Source: DASQWC01 sp035640475
GTDB taxonomy: Bacteria > Actinomycetota > JAICYB01
Reading direction: 5' to 3'
Assembly (NCBI GenBank): GCA_035640475.1
Contig: DASQWC010000036.1
Coordinates: 1 to 18,046 of the forward strand
DNA: 18,046 bases
Notes under the pieces: generated by a model
The model's database searches: none
What the model saw: the letters and a program-made list of their open reading frames with translations, nothing else
What the model was told of the DNA's origin: nothing
In this document: positions 1 through 8,161 of the stretch, in pieces
How positions within the stretch are numbered: the first letter of the stretch is position 1
How the letters are laid out: every line of letters starts with the position of its first letter
Made by a program: the position numbers and the translations under genes

Positions 1-1009
1 CATCTCGAGCGTCGATACCGCCGGGCCCCCGCTTGAAAGGGGGGGAATCGTCATCGGCCGCGCCGAAGTGCCCGGCCGCGGCCATGTACCCGCGGCAGCG
101 ACCGCCGTCGACGGAGTGCGGCTCCTCGTCACGGGATCCGATGAGGGTGTGGTCGAGGCGTCGACCGGGCTGCTGCGCGCGCTGCTCGTCGCGATCCTCG
201 CCGCGGCGGTGTTTGCCGCCGCGAGTGCGCTGTGGCTGAGCGCACGCGTGACGCGACCGATCCTCGACCTCGCCGAGGGAGCCGAGCAGGCGAAGACCGA
301 TTTCCTATCGAGCCTTTCTCACGAGCTTCGGACGCCACTGACGCCGATTCGCGGCTACACGGAGCTGTTGCGAAAAGGCCGCGTGCCGCCGCGTCGGGCC
401 GCCGACTACTTGGACGAGATCGGCGACGCCGCCGGACGGCTCGAGCGCATCGTGATGCTCTTGCTGGACGTCGCTGCACAGGAAGCCGGACGGTTCCACG
501 TCGAGGCGCAGGACACCAAGCCCGAGGACGTTCTCGAGGAGGCCGCCGCGCGCTGGAAGCATCGCGGCCGCAAACATCCGGTCGTCGTGTCGGCGGGACG
601 ATCGCTGCCGCGCATGCACGCCGACCCCAGCGCCATCGGACGCGTGCTCGACGAGCTCATCGACAACGCCATCAAGTTCTCGCCGGACGGCGGCGAGATT
701 CAGCTTCGCGCGCGCAAGACGAAGGAAGGCATCGAGATTTCGGTCGCCGACTCCGGCATCGGTCTCTCACCGGAGCAGGCAAGTGAGCTCACGCGCGCGT
801 TTGCGCAGGCCGACTCCGGTGACCGGCGGCGGTACGGTGGGCTCGGCCTGGGTCTTGCGTTTGTGTCGGGCGTGCTCGGCGCACACGACGGGACGCTCAC
901 CGTGCGCAGCGAGCCGGGGCGCGGCGCCACGTTCTCGTTCGTCCTGCCGACAACGAGTATGGTTACGGCCATGCCTGCCCGCGCGGCCCAAGAGGGCCGC
1001 GACACATGA
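1..1009 (+). CDS. Sensor histidine kinase, 5'-truncated by window edge
   Basis: The reading frame is open from base 2, so the gene begins before the window; a GTG at 68 is probably internal. The visible 335 residues contain the end of an extracytoplasmic region, one membrane helix (about residues 59-79), a very short juxtamembrane stretch, a HisKA domain with SHELRTPL (phospho-acceptor His107, codon 320-322), and a HATPase_c domain with N-box DELIDNAIKF (Asn222), G1 DSGIG (250-254) and G2 GGLGLGL (279-285). It should autophosphorylate and pass the phosphate to a response regulator, but none is adjacent. The spacing between the membrane helix and the His box is about 28 residues, too short for a full HAMP domain. 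The stop overlaps the next start (ATGA, 1006-1009), implying translational coupling to the UPF0182 gene. The sensory input cannot be judged. Confidence 0.93.
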   Translation, partial: ISSVDTAGPPLERGGIVIGRAEVPGRGHVPAAATAVDGVRLLVTGSDEGVVEASTGLLRALLVAILAAAVFAAASALWLSARVTRPILDLAEGAEQAKTDFLSSLSHELRTPLTPIRGYTELLRKGRVPPRRAADYLDEIGDAAGRLERIVMLLLDVAAQEAGRFHVEAQDTKPEDVLEEAAARWKHRGRKHPVVVSAGRSLPRMHADPSAIGRVLDELIDNAIKFSPDGGEIQLRARKTKEGIEISVADSGIGLSPEQASELTRAFAQADSGDRRRYGGLGLGLAFVSGVLGAHDGTLTVRSEPGRGATFSFVLPTTSMVTAMPARAAQEGRDT

Positions 1010-3792
1010 TCAGGCGCCAGCAGCCGCGCCCGAGGATTCAGCGGCGCTGGATCGTCATCGGCGGCATCGTCCTCATCCTGTTCATCTCGATCAGCTCGAT
1101 CGTGCGCTTCTACACGGATGTGCTCTGGTTCGCTGAGCTCGGGTTTACGGACGTCTTCTGGAAGATCCTGTGGACACGGTTCGGCGTTGGTCTCGTCGGC
1201 GGCGTGGGGGCGGGCCTCATCGTCCTCGTGAACCTGGAGGTGGCGCGTCGAGCTGCCCCGCGTCACCGATTCGTCGCGACCGGCGCCGACATCGCCGAGC
1301 AGTATCGAACCGCCTTCCGCCCGTACGCGCGCCTCGCGAACATCGCGGTAGCCGCCGTTGTGGCGTTCTTTACGGGCTTGTCGACGTCCGGGTCGTGGGA
1401 CCGGATCCTTCTCTGGCGCAACGCCCGGCCCTTCGGTGTTCGCGCGCCGGCGCCGTTCGGCCACGACGTGTCGTTCTACGTCTTTTCGATTCCCGTGCAG
1501 CGAACGGTCCTGTCTTGGCTGTTCGGCGTCCTCATCGTGTCGCTCCTGCTTGCGGGCGTCGCGCACCTTCTGAACGGGTCAATCCAGCCGGAGACGAATC
1601 GCATCCGCATCGCCACGATCGTCAAGATTCACGTCTCGGCCCTGCTTGGGCTCATCGCCCTTCTGAAGGCGTGGGCGTACCGGCTGGACGAGTTCGAGCT
1701 TGTCTTCTCCGACCGCGGCACGGTTACCGGGGCGTCCTATACGGACGTCCACGCACAGCGCCCGGCTCTGCGGGTGCTCATGGTGATCGCGGTCGTCGTC
1801 GCGGTGATCCTCTTCGTCAACGTCTTCCGGTTCCAGGGATGGCTGCTGCCCGGGGCGGCCCTGGCGCTGTGGATCTTCGCGTCGGTGTTGCTCGGCGCGA
1901 TCATCCCGGCCGCCGTCCAGCGTTTCCAGGTCGTCCCGAACGAATCGGTGCGGGAGCGCCCGTTCATCCAGCGAAATATCGAGGCGACGCGAAGAGCCTT
2001 CGATATGGACGGCATCAATGTGCGCGACTTCCGGCCCAGGCAGTCGCTCGAGACGGAGACCGTTCGGGCCAACCGCGGCACGATCGACAACGTGCGCGTA
2101 TGGGACCCGAGCGCCCTGCACCCCACGTATCAGCGGCTCCAGGCGATCCGTACGTACTACGAGTTCGACGACGTCGATATCGATCGTTACGTGATCGACG
2201 GCCGCTTGCGGCAGATCATGCTTTCCCCACGGGAGGTCGATCCATCGAAGCTCGAAGGCCGTGCGCAGAACTGGGTGAACACGCACCTGACGTACACGCA
2301 CGGCTATGGGATCGTTGCCAATGCGTCGAACGCTGTGACGTCTCAGGGTTTGCCGAGTTTCCTCGTCCGCGACTTGCCGCCGAAGGGCCTGAAGGAGCTC
2401 ATCCCAGAGGAGGCAGGGGTGTACTTCGGCGAGCGGATGACCGGGTACTCGGTCGTGAGAACCAAGCAGCGGGAGATCGACTATCCGAAGGGCGACCAAG
2501 AGGTCCAAACGACGACGTACGAAGGCAAGGGCGGGATCGCGCTCTCCAACCTGACACGGCGCCTGGCCTTCGCGATGCGCTTCGGCGACACCGACCTTCT
2601 CCTGTCGAGATTCATCACTCCCGAGTCGCGCGTGATCATGCGGCGGAACATTCTCGAGCGAGTCCAGATGGCTGCGCCGTTCCTGCGCTATGACGCCGAT
2701 CCCTATGTCGTCGTCGCCGACGGAAAGCTTCATTGGATCATCGACGCTTACACCGTGAGCGATCGGTTCCCGTACGCGGACCGTCTCGACACCACCGAGC
2801 TGTTCGGCACCCAGGGCAACTTGGGCGGCGACGTCAACTACATCCGCAACTCAGTGAAGGTCGTCGTGGATGCGTTCGACGGGACGACGAAGTTCTACGT
2901 CGTCGATCCGTCCGACGCGTTGATCTCGACGTACCAGGCCGCGTTCCCGAGCCTGTTCACGCCGGGCGACAAGATGCCGAAGTCCATCCGGGAGCACATG
3001 CGGTACCCGGAGGACCTGTTCATGATGCAGGCGTGGCAGTACCGCCTCTACCACATCAAGGAGGCCTCGCAGTTCTACGCGCGAGAGGACGCCTGGGACG
3101 TCCCGGTCGACCCGGTTCAGTCCAGCGGCCAGGCGAAGGTCGTCATGAAGCCGTACTACGTCGTCATGAAGCTCCCGTGGGAGGACAAAGAGGAGTTCCT
3201 TCTCATGCTCCCGTTCACGCCACGCGAGCGCCCGACCCTGAACGGCTGGATCGCCGCACGTATGGACGGCGAGCACTACGGGGAGATGGTCGAGCTGTCG
3301 TTCCCGCGCGGCGTGAGCATCGACAGCCCGCAGAACGTCTCCGCGAAGATCAACCAGAACGACAAGATCTCCCAGCAGTTCACTCTGTGGGAAGGCGCTG
3401 GATCGCGCGTGATCCACGGCCCGATCTTCGTCATCCCGATCGAGCGGACGCTGGTCTACGTGCAGCCGATCTACCTGCGCGCCCAAGACGAGGAACGAGC
3501 GCTCCCGGAGCTGCGGCGCGTCATTGTCGTCATTGGTGATCGCATCGGTTTCGAACCGACGCTCGAAGCGGCACTCGAGTCGGCGCTCGGCGGGGAGGAT
3601 GTGACGATCGAGGAGCAGGACGGGGGGCAGCCCGAGGAGCCGTCCGGAGGCGTCTCCGATCTCCTCCGGCAAGCGGTCGAGCACTTCCGCAACGCCGAGG
3701 AGGCGCTGCGCGACGGCGATCTCGCGACCTACCAGCGCGAGAATGAAGCCGGACGCCAGGCCGTCGAAGAAGCCCAGCGCCAGTCCGGATAG
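1006..3792 (+). CDS. UPF0182 family membrane protein
   Basis: This 928-residue protein matches the UPF0182 family, large membrane proteins of actinobacteria and cyanobacteria whose function is not established. About seven hydrophobic helices occupy the N-terminal third (roughly residues 15-37, 50-75, 103-125, 155-187, 202-222, 252-275 and 279-303). A long soluble region follows, with family-like segments such as NPSNALTS-type 'NASNAVTSQGLP' and a tract beginning PEDLFMMQ around residue 667. The C-terminus is an acidic linker (EEQDGGQPEEPSGG) and then a charged helical segment (about 880-925). The ATG start overlaps the kinase stop by ATGA, the start expected from the family's short cytoplasmic N-terminus. 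Length is normal for the family. The nitroreductase gene follows after 6 nt, so kinase, UPF0182 and nitroreductase may form one transcript. Identity is confident; function is unknown. Confidence 0.93.
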   Translation: MIRRQQPRPRIQRRWIVIGGIVLILFISISSIVRFYTDVLWFAELGFTDVFWKILWTRFGVGLVGGVGAGLIVLVNLEVARRAAPRHRFVATGADIAEQYRTAFRPYARLANIAVAAVVAFFTGLSTSGSWDRILLWRNARPFGVRAPAPFGHDVSFYVFSIPVQRTVLSWLFGVLIVSLLLAGVAHLLNGSIQPETNRIRIATIVKIHVSALLGLIALLKAWAYRLDEFELVFSDRGTVTGASYTDVHAQRPALRVLMVIAVVVAVILFVNVFRFQGWLLPGAALALWIFASVLLGAIIPAAVQRFQVVPNESVRERPFIQRNIEATRRAFDMDGINVRDFRPRQSLETETVRANRGTIDNVRVWDPSALHPTYQRLQAIRTYYEFDDVDIDRYVIDGRLRQIMLSPREVDPSKLEGRAQNWVNTHLTYTHGYGIVANASNAVTSQGLPSFLVRDLPPKGLKELIPEEAGVYFGERMTGYSVVRTKQREIDYPKGDQEVQTTTYEGKGGIALSNLTRRLAFAMRFGDTDLLLSRFITPESRVIMRRNILERVQMAAPFLRYDADPYVVVADGKLHWIIDAYTVSDRFPYADRLDTTELFGTQGNLGGDVNYIRNSVKVVVDAFDGTTKFYVVDPSDALISTYQAAFPSLFTPGDKMPKSIREHMRYPEDLFMMQAWQYRLYHIKEASQFYAREDAWDVPVDPVQSSGQAKVVMKPYYVVMKLPWEDKEEFLLMLPFTPRERPTLNGWIAARMDGEHYGEMVELSFPRGVSIDSPQNVSAKINQNDKISQQFTLWEGAGSRVIHGPIFVIPIERTLVYVQPIYLRAQDEERALPELRRVIVVIGDRIGFEPTLEAALESALGGEDVTIEEQDGGQPEEPSGGVSDLLRQAVEHFRNAEEALRDGDLATYQRENEAGRQAVEEAQRQSG

Positions 3793-3798
3793 CCGTCC

Positions 3799-4362
3799 GT
3801 GGACGCGCTCGAAGCAATCCATTCGCGCCGGATGCTGCCCAAAGTCGGCGAGGACCGTCCGACCAAGGAGCAGATCGCCGAGCTGTTGGACGCCGCCGTC
3901 CGGGCGCCCAATCACCACCTGACCGAGCCCTGGCGCTTCTACGTGCTCGCCGGGGCGGAGCGCGATCGCCTCGCCCGCGCAATCACAGACGAGGCGATCG
4001 CGCGCGGTGTGCCGAAGGAGCAGGCTGAGGCCGACGCCGCGAAGAAGGTCTCGCGGGCCCCCGTCATCGTCGTATTCACGGCACTCCCCGGGGAAGGTCC
4101 CGACATCGTCGAGCAGGAGGAGGTCGCGTCGGTCGCCATGGCCATTCAGAACTTCCTGCTCGCGGCGCACGCCAAGGGGTTCGGCGCGATGCTGCGAACG
4201 GGGCCGGCCGCCTACCACGAAACGATACGGGACCACCTCGAACTCCAGGCGTCCGAACTGGTCGTCGGCTTCGTCTATCTGGGCTTTCCCGCCGGAGATC
4301 GCTCTCTCACCCCCCGCGCGCCGGCCGCCGAGCACACGCGGTGGCTGGGCTGGGACTCGTAG
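3799..4362 (+). CDS. YdjA-type nitroreductase family flavoprotein
   Basis: This 187-residue protein is a compact nitroreductase-fold enzyme, an FMN-dependent NAD(P)H oxidoreductase. The N-terminus MDALEAIHSRR closely resembles E. coli YdjA (MDALELLINRR, recalled from memory), which fixes the GTG start at 3799 even though there is no clear Shine-Dalgarno sequence. Other family marks are the FMN-binding arginine region at residues 8-12, APNHHLTEPWRFYVL (36-50), the central RAPVIVVF strand, and GFGAMLRTG near residue 125-135. Length matches the minimal YdjA group. The gene begins 6 nt after the UPF0182 stop and is probably co-transcribed. The physiological substrate cannot be told from sequence; nitroaromatic, quinone or enoate reduction are all possible. 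Confidence 0.9.
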   Translation: MDALEAIHSRRMLPKVGEDRPTKEQIAELLDAAVRAPNHHLTEPWRFYVLAGAERDRLARAITDEAIARGVPKEQAEADAAKKVSRAPVIVVFTALPGEGPDIVEQEEVASVAMAIQNFLLAAHAKGFGAMLRTGPAAYHETIRDHLELQASELVVGFVYLGFPAGDRSLTPRAPAAEHTRWLGWDS

Positions 4363-4374
4363 CGGCCGCGACGG

Positions 4375-4380
4375 TAGAAT
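4375..4380 (+). promoter_or_regulatory. Possible -10 element (TAGAAT) upstream of hppA
   Basis: A TAGAAT hexamer lies in the 63-bp gap between the nitroreductase stop and the hppA start, in otherwise GC-rich DNA. The -35 position 17 bp upstream reads GGGACT, a poor match to the consensus. This is a weak prediction from one hexamer; it would give hppA its own transcript. Confidence 0.28.
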
Positions 4381-4408
4381 CCGGACCGCCCGTTCGTCCA
4401 ACACCCAT

Positions 4409-4415
4409 GGGGGGA
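4409..4415 (+). promoter_or_regulatory. Shine-Dalgarno sequence of hppA
   Basis: A G-rich tract followed by AA (GGGGGGAA overlapping this position) lies about 10 nt before the ATG at 4426 and supports that start. A shorter GGA at 4422-4424 is too close to serve. Confidence 0.5.
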
Positions 4416-4425
4416 ATCTTCGGAA

Positions 4426-6768
4426 ATGCCTGAAGCACGCCGTCTCGATATCGACCTCAGCAACTTCGACATCACGTCGCTGTGGGTCATCCTTGGGATC
4501 TCGATCGTCGCGTTGGGCTTCGCCGTCTACATCGTCCGCAATGTCCTGCGGCAGGACGAGGGGACGCCGGCCATGCGCGAGATCGCCAAAGCGATCCAGG
4601 AGGGCGCTGCCGCCTACCTCGGCCGCCAGTTCGCGACATTGCGGTTGTTCGTCGTCCTGTTGACGCTCGTCCTGCTCGCCCTCCCGGCGCCCGACTGGGG
4701 AATCCGGATCGCACGCTCCGTCGCGTTCGTCGTGGGAGCCGGGTTCTCGGCGATCACCGGTTATGTCGGTATGTCGCTCGCGGTTCGCGCGAACGTCCGC
4801 ATGGCCGCGGCGGCGCGCGAGAGCTACCGCAAAGCGTTCACGATCGCCTTCCGCTCGGGCGGCGTGGCCGGCATGTTCACCGTCGGCCTCGGCCTGCTCG
4901 GAGCGACCGCGATCTTCCTCGGGTACAAGGGCGGCGCACCACAAGTGCTGGTTGGGTTCGGGTTCGGGGGCGCGCTCCTCGCGATGTTCATGCGAGTCGG
5001 CGGCGGGATCTACACGAAAGCCGCGGATGTGGGGGCCGACCTCGTCGGCAAGGTCGAGGCCGGCATTCCGGAGGACGACCCGCGCAACGCCGCGGTGATC
5101 GCCGACAACGTCGGCGACAACGTCGGCGACTGCGCGGGTATGGCAGCCGACCTCTTCGAGTCCTACGAGGTCACGCTCGTCGCGGCGATGATCCTCGGCT
5201 TCTTCGCCTTCGGGGGCGGGGACGACCCGCGCAAGGCGGCGATCGGAGTCATGTTCCCGTTGTTCGTCCGTGGCGTCGGGGTGATCACCTCGATCATCGG
5301 GATCTTGACCGTGCGCCCGCGTTCGGAGACCGAGCCCGGGATGCGGGCGATCAACCGCGGGTTCTTCCTCTCCGCCCTCCTATCGGCCGTCGCGGTCTTT
5401 CTCGTGGCGCAGACCTACGTGGACGACCTCCGCGTGGCGTGGGCGGTGATCATCGGGCTCGTCCTGTCCTCCGCCATCCAGCTGCTCACCGAGCACTACA
5501 CGTCGACACGGCGAAAGCCCGTCCAGGAGATCGCCGGGGCCACTCGGACCGGTCCAGCAACGACGATCCTGTCGGGGTTCTCCGTTGGCCTCGAGTCGAC
5601 CGTGTACGCGATCGTCGTCGTCGGCGCTGCGATCGCCGGCGCGTACCTGCTCGGCGAGGGCGATATCAGCTTCGCGCTCTACTCGATCGCGCTCACCGGC
5701 ATGGGGATGCTCACGACGGTCGGCGTCATCGTGTCGATGGACACGTTCGGCCCCATCGCCGACAACGCGCAGGGGATCGCACAGATGTCCGGCGGCCTCG
5801 GAGGGCGGGCCGACGAGTCGATTGAGGCATTGGACGCCGTCGGCAACACGACGAAGGCGATCACGAAGGGAATGGCCATCGCGACGGCCGTCATCGCCGC
5901 CACGTCGCTCTTCGGCTCGTTCCGCGACACCGTCGTCGAGCTCACAGAGAAGGCCTTCACCGTCCCCATCGAGAACCCGCTCGTCCTCGTCGGCTTGCTC
6001 ATCGGGGGCGCCGTGCCGTTCATGTTCTCGTCGTTGACGATTCGCGCGGTCGAGCGCGCCGCGTCGCGTGTCGTGCAAGAGGTGCGGCGGCAGTTCCGCG
6101 AGCGGCCGGGGATCATGAAGCGGACCGAGACGCCCGAATACGGACGCGTCGTCTCGATCGTCACTGCCGACTCGCTCCGCGAGCTGACCACGCCGGGGCT
6201 GCTCGCCATCCTCACGCCCGTTGCGGTTGGCTTCGCGCTCGGCATCGCGCCGCTCGGTGCGTACCTCGCCGGTGTGATCCTGACCGGTCAGCTGCTCGCC
6301 GTCCTGCTCTCCAACGCGGGCGGCGCGTGGGACAACGCAAAGAAGCTCATCGAGGAAGGCCTGTACGGGGGCAAGGGGTCCGAGGCACACAAGGCCGGAG
6401 TCATCGGCGACACGGTCGGCGACCCCTTCAAGGACACGGCCGGGCCCGCGTTGAACCCGCTGATCAAGGTCATGAACCTTGTGGCGCTGCTCATTGCGGC
6501 GCAGGTCGTCCGCTACGAGGACAACAACGTCGTTCGTGCGCTCGCGGCGGGCGTCGCGCTCGCCGGCATCATCGTCGCTCTGTTGATCTCGAAGCTCCGC
6601 AAGGGCGAGTCGATGGTGGAGGCCGAAGCCGTGCCGCGTCCTCAGCCGAGCGGCGCGCGCCCCAAGGCCGGGCGCAAGGCGACGAAGCGGCCGGGACGGA
6701 AGGCCCCCGCGAAGCAGCCGGCACGCGCAAAAGCGAAGCGCCCGGCGCGCGGCAGGATGGCGCGTTAG
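4426..6768 (+). CDS. hppA: K+-independent H+-translocating membrane pyrophosphatase
   Basis: This 780-residue integral membrane protein hydrolyses pyrophosphate at the cytoplasmic face and pumps protons out. The substrate-site signature DVGADLVGKVE is present (Asp201, Asp205, Lys209, Glu211), followed by the strictly conserved DDPRN and DNVGDNVGDCAGMAADLFE tract. The late acidic/lysine motif GDTVGDPFKDTAGP is also present. The cation-specificity position reads GNTTKAIT (Lys477, Thr480); the K-x-x-T pair is the known mark of the K+-independent class. About 16 hydrophobic helices are expected. Beyond the conserved core, residues about 740-780 form a basic tail rich in Lys, Arg, Ala and Pro (16 basic, no acidic residues), which is not part of the usual enzyme. 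A 24-bp direct repeat covers the stop codon. The start is supported by a G-rich ribosome-binding site. Confidence 0.97.
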   Translation: MPEARRLDIDLSNFDITSLWVILGISIVALGFAVYIVRNVLRQDEGTPAMREIAKAIQEGAAAYLGRQFATLRLFVVLLTLVLLALPAPDWGIRIARSVAFVVGAGFSAITGYVGMSLAVRANVRMAAAARESYRKAFTIAFRSGGVAGMFTVGLGLLGATAIFLGYKGGAPQVLVGFGFGGALLAMFMRVGGGIYTKAADVGADLVGKVEAGIPEDDPRNAAVIADNVGDNVGDCAGMAADLFESYEVTLVAAMILGFFAFGGGDDPRKAAIGVMFPLFVRGVGVITSIIGILTVRPRSETEPGMRAINRGFFLSALLSAVAVFLVAQTYVDDLRVAWAVIIGLVLSSAIQLLTEHYTSTRRKPVQEIAGATRTGPATTILSGFSVGLESTVYAIVVVGAAIAGAYLLGEGDISFALYSIALTGMGMLTTVGVIVSMDTFGPIADNAQGIAQMSGGLGGRADESIEALDAVGNTTKAITKGMAIATAVIAATSLFGSFRDTVVELTEKAFTVPIENPLVLVGLLIGGAVPFMFSSLTIRAVERAASRVVQEVRRQFRERPGIMKRTETPEYGRVVSIVTADSLRELTTPGLLAILTPVAVGFALGIAPLGAYLAGVILTGQLLAVLLSNAGGAWDNAKKLIEEGLYGGKGSEAHKAGVIGDTVGDPFKDTAGPALNPLIKVMNLVALLIAAQVVRYEDNNVVRALAAGVALAGIIVALLISKLRKGESMVEAEAVPRPQPSGARPKAGRKATKRPGRKAPAKQPARAKAKRPARGRMAR

Positions 6769-6805
6769 CGCCTCCCATGAACAGGATGGCGCGTTAGCGC
6801 CTCCC
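6753..6805 (+). repeat. 24-bp perfect tandem direct repeat across the hppA stop
   Basis: Bases 6753-6776 and 6782-6805 are identical over 24 bp, separated by ATGAA. The first copy encodes the last residues of HppA and contains its TAG; the second lies in the gap before the histidine phosphatase. Each copy carries a short inverted repeat, GGCGC-GTTA-GCGCC, so the region holds two small identical hairpins in a row. It looks like a local slippage duplication; any terminator or attenuator role is inference, and there is no T-run. Confidence 0.9.
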
Positions 6806-6815
6806 TCGAGCCGGC

Positions 6816-7418
6816 GTGCGGTTACTGCTTGTTCGCCACGGCGAATCGATCTGCAGCGTCGAAGGGATCGTCGGCGGCGCACGCGGTTGCACGGGACTGA
6901 GCGAGCTTGGGTTCGCGCAGGCCCGGGCGCTGCGCGACCGTCTTGCGCGCGAAGGCTTGACCGCCGACGTCCTGCTCGCGAGCACGCTGCCGCGGGCCGT
7001 CCAGACGGCCGAGGTGCTCGGCGAGACGCTCGGGCTCCAGGTCCTTCGGGACGCAGATCTGCGCGAGTTCGACCCCGGATCCCTCGACGGCACGCGCTGG
7101 GAGGACTGGGCGGACCGGTTTGATCCCGCCGTCGAGCGCGACCGCCCGCTGTCGGCAGGCGGCGACAGCCTCAACGGCTTCCGTGCCCGCGTCCAAGCAC
7201 TCTTTGAACGGCTGGCAGCCGCGCACGACGGCAAGACCGTCGTCGCCGCTTGTCACGGCGGGATTGTCTGGATGTCGCGGCGCCTGTTCGTCGGCGACGA
7301 CGACAGTCAGGTCGAGGTCGACAACACGTCGATCACAGAGTGGTCGCACACCGACGGTGAGTGGGAACTGGTGCGCATCAATGACGTGAAGCACCTCCAA
7401 CGAGCGCAGCTCGTTTGA
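6816..7418 (+). CDS. Histidine phosphatase (phosphoglycerate mutase-like) family protein
   Basis: This 200-residue protein is a branch-1 histidine phosphatase. The N-terminal VRLLLVRHGES gives the RHG motif with catalytic His8, and the GTG at 6816 is the only start that leaves this strand complete. Other active-site elements are LPRAVQTAE (Arg60), the acid in DLREFDPG (Glu84) and CHGGIV with the second histidine (His147). The size and the REFDPGSLDG segment fit the GpmB/CobC-like small phosphatases. Possible substrates include phosphosugars or cofactor precursors such as alpha-ribazole phosphate; the sequence does not decide. It starts 47 nt after hppA and may be read from the same transcript. 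It ends in a convergent gap with hemQ. Confidence 0.92.
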   Translation: MRLLLVRHGESICSVEGIVGGARGCTGLSELGFAQARALRDRLAREGLTADVLLASTLPRAVQTAEVLGETLGLQVLRDADLREFDPGSLDGTRWEDWADRFDPAVERDRPLSAGGDSLNGFRARVQALFERLAAAHDGKTVVAACHGGIVWMSRRLFVGDDDSQVEVDNTSITEWSHTDGEWELVRINDVKHLQRAQLV

Positions 7419-7432
7419 GTAGCGCTGGGGGC

Positions 7433-7454
7433 TCGGGGGGCGCAGCGCCCCCGA
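7433..7454. terminator. GC-rich hairpin between convergent genes, possible bidirectional terminator
   Basis: An inverted repeat reads GGGGGCGC-A-GCGCCCCC, extended by TC/GA after a one-base bulge. It lies in the 67-bp gap between the histidine phosphatase stop and the hemQ stop. Placement and stem strength fit a shared transcription end. No T-run follows on either strand, which is common for actinobacterial terminators but leaves the call uncertain. Confidence 0.5.
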
Positions 7455-7485
7455 CCAAGGGCACCGGCTTGCTCCCGGCGCCCGC

Positions 7486-8160
7486 TTAGACCAAGGCCGC
7501 GAGCGCGTCGGCGAGCTCGGTGCGAATGCCGAGCACGAATGGGATGTCGAGCTTGGTGTAGCGTCGCGCCTCCGCCTCACGGAGCCGGCGGATGCAATCG
7601 ACGATCTTCGTGAGGTCGTCGGACTCGAACGCGAGGATCCACTCCCAGTCCCCGAGACCGAACGCGCTCGTCGTGTTGGGGAAGACCTCGGGAAACTCGC
7701 GCCCCATCTGGCCGTGATCGCGGAGGAGCTTGCCGCGCTCGGCCGGATCCATGAGGTACCACTCCTCGGTCCGGACGAAGGGATACACGCTCAGGTATCT
7801 GCGCGGGGCTTCGCCCTTGAGGAACGACGGCAAGTGATCCGGATTGAACTCGGCCGGACGTGTCACGCCGAGAAACGCGTGCGTGAGCTCGAGCCCGCGG
7901 CCGAGCGGAGTTCGCCGAAACTCCGTGAGGAGCTCCTGGACGTCGTCGGCCGATGGAGCCAGCCACCAGAAGAGCACATCGGCGTCGGGACGGAACCCCG
8001 TCGCGGAGTACACGCCGCGCACGGTCACCCGGTCGGAGAACTTCTCGAAGAGTGCGGCGACCTCGTCGGTTTGCTCCTCGGCGAACCCCGCAGGGTGCAG
8101 CCCGACGACGGGCGTCCGCCGGAAGACCGGGTAGTAGGCGTAGACGGCGTCTTGACTCAC
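7486..8160 (-). CDS. hemQ: Coproheme decarboxylase HemQ (chlorite dismutase family)
   Basis: This 224-residue protein is the last enzyme of the coproporphyrin-dependent heme pathway of Gram-positive bacteria. It oxidatively decarboxylates two propionates of coproheme to give heme b, using peroxide. Family marks are RGVYSATGFRPDADVLFWW, RYLSVYPFVRTEEWYL containing the reactive tyrosine (Tyr126), the proximal heme ligand in RDHGQMGR (His149), and SFGLGDWEW-type 'AFGLGDWEWILAFE'. The YPFVR form is typical of the actinobacterial group. The start is a GTG at 8160, only 1 nt after the TGA of the upstream membrane hydrolase, so the two are probably translationally coupled. The usual partners (hemE, hemY/hemG, hemH) are not in the window. 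The cytosolic, probably pentameric state is inferred from the family. Confidence 0.95.
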   Translation of the reverse strand: MSQDAVYAYYPVFRRTPVVGLHPAGFAEEQTDEVAALFEKFSDRVTVRGVYSATGFRPDADVLFWWLAPSADDVQELLTEFRRTPLGRGLELTHAFLGVTRPAEFNPDHLPSFLKGEAPRRYLSVYPFVRTEEWYLMDPAERGKLLRDHGQMGREFPEVFPNTTSAFGLGDWEWILAFESDDLTKIVDCIRRLREAEARRYTKLDIPFVLGIRTELADALAALV

Positions 8161-8161
8161 G

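Noticed and set aside
2851..4944. 697-codon minus-strand open frame across UPF0182, nitroreductase and hppA
   Set aside because: It is antisense to three clearly conserved genes and its translation is Arg/Asp/His-rich low-complexity sequence with no family features, as expected for a shadow frame in GC-rich DNA.
5098..5133. Short DNA repeat (GTCGGCGACAAC) within hppA
   Set aside because: It encodes the conserved DNVGDNVGD motif of the enzyme, so protein conservation explains it.
5380..6882. 500-codon minus-strand open frame opposite hppA
   Set aside because: Shadow of a highly conserved gene; composition is dominated by Arg and Asp with no recognisable domain.
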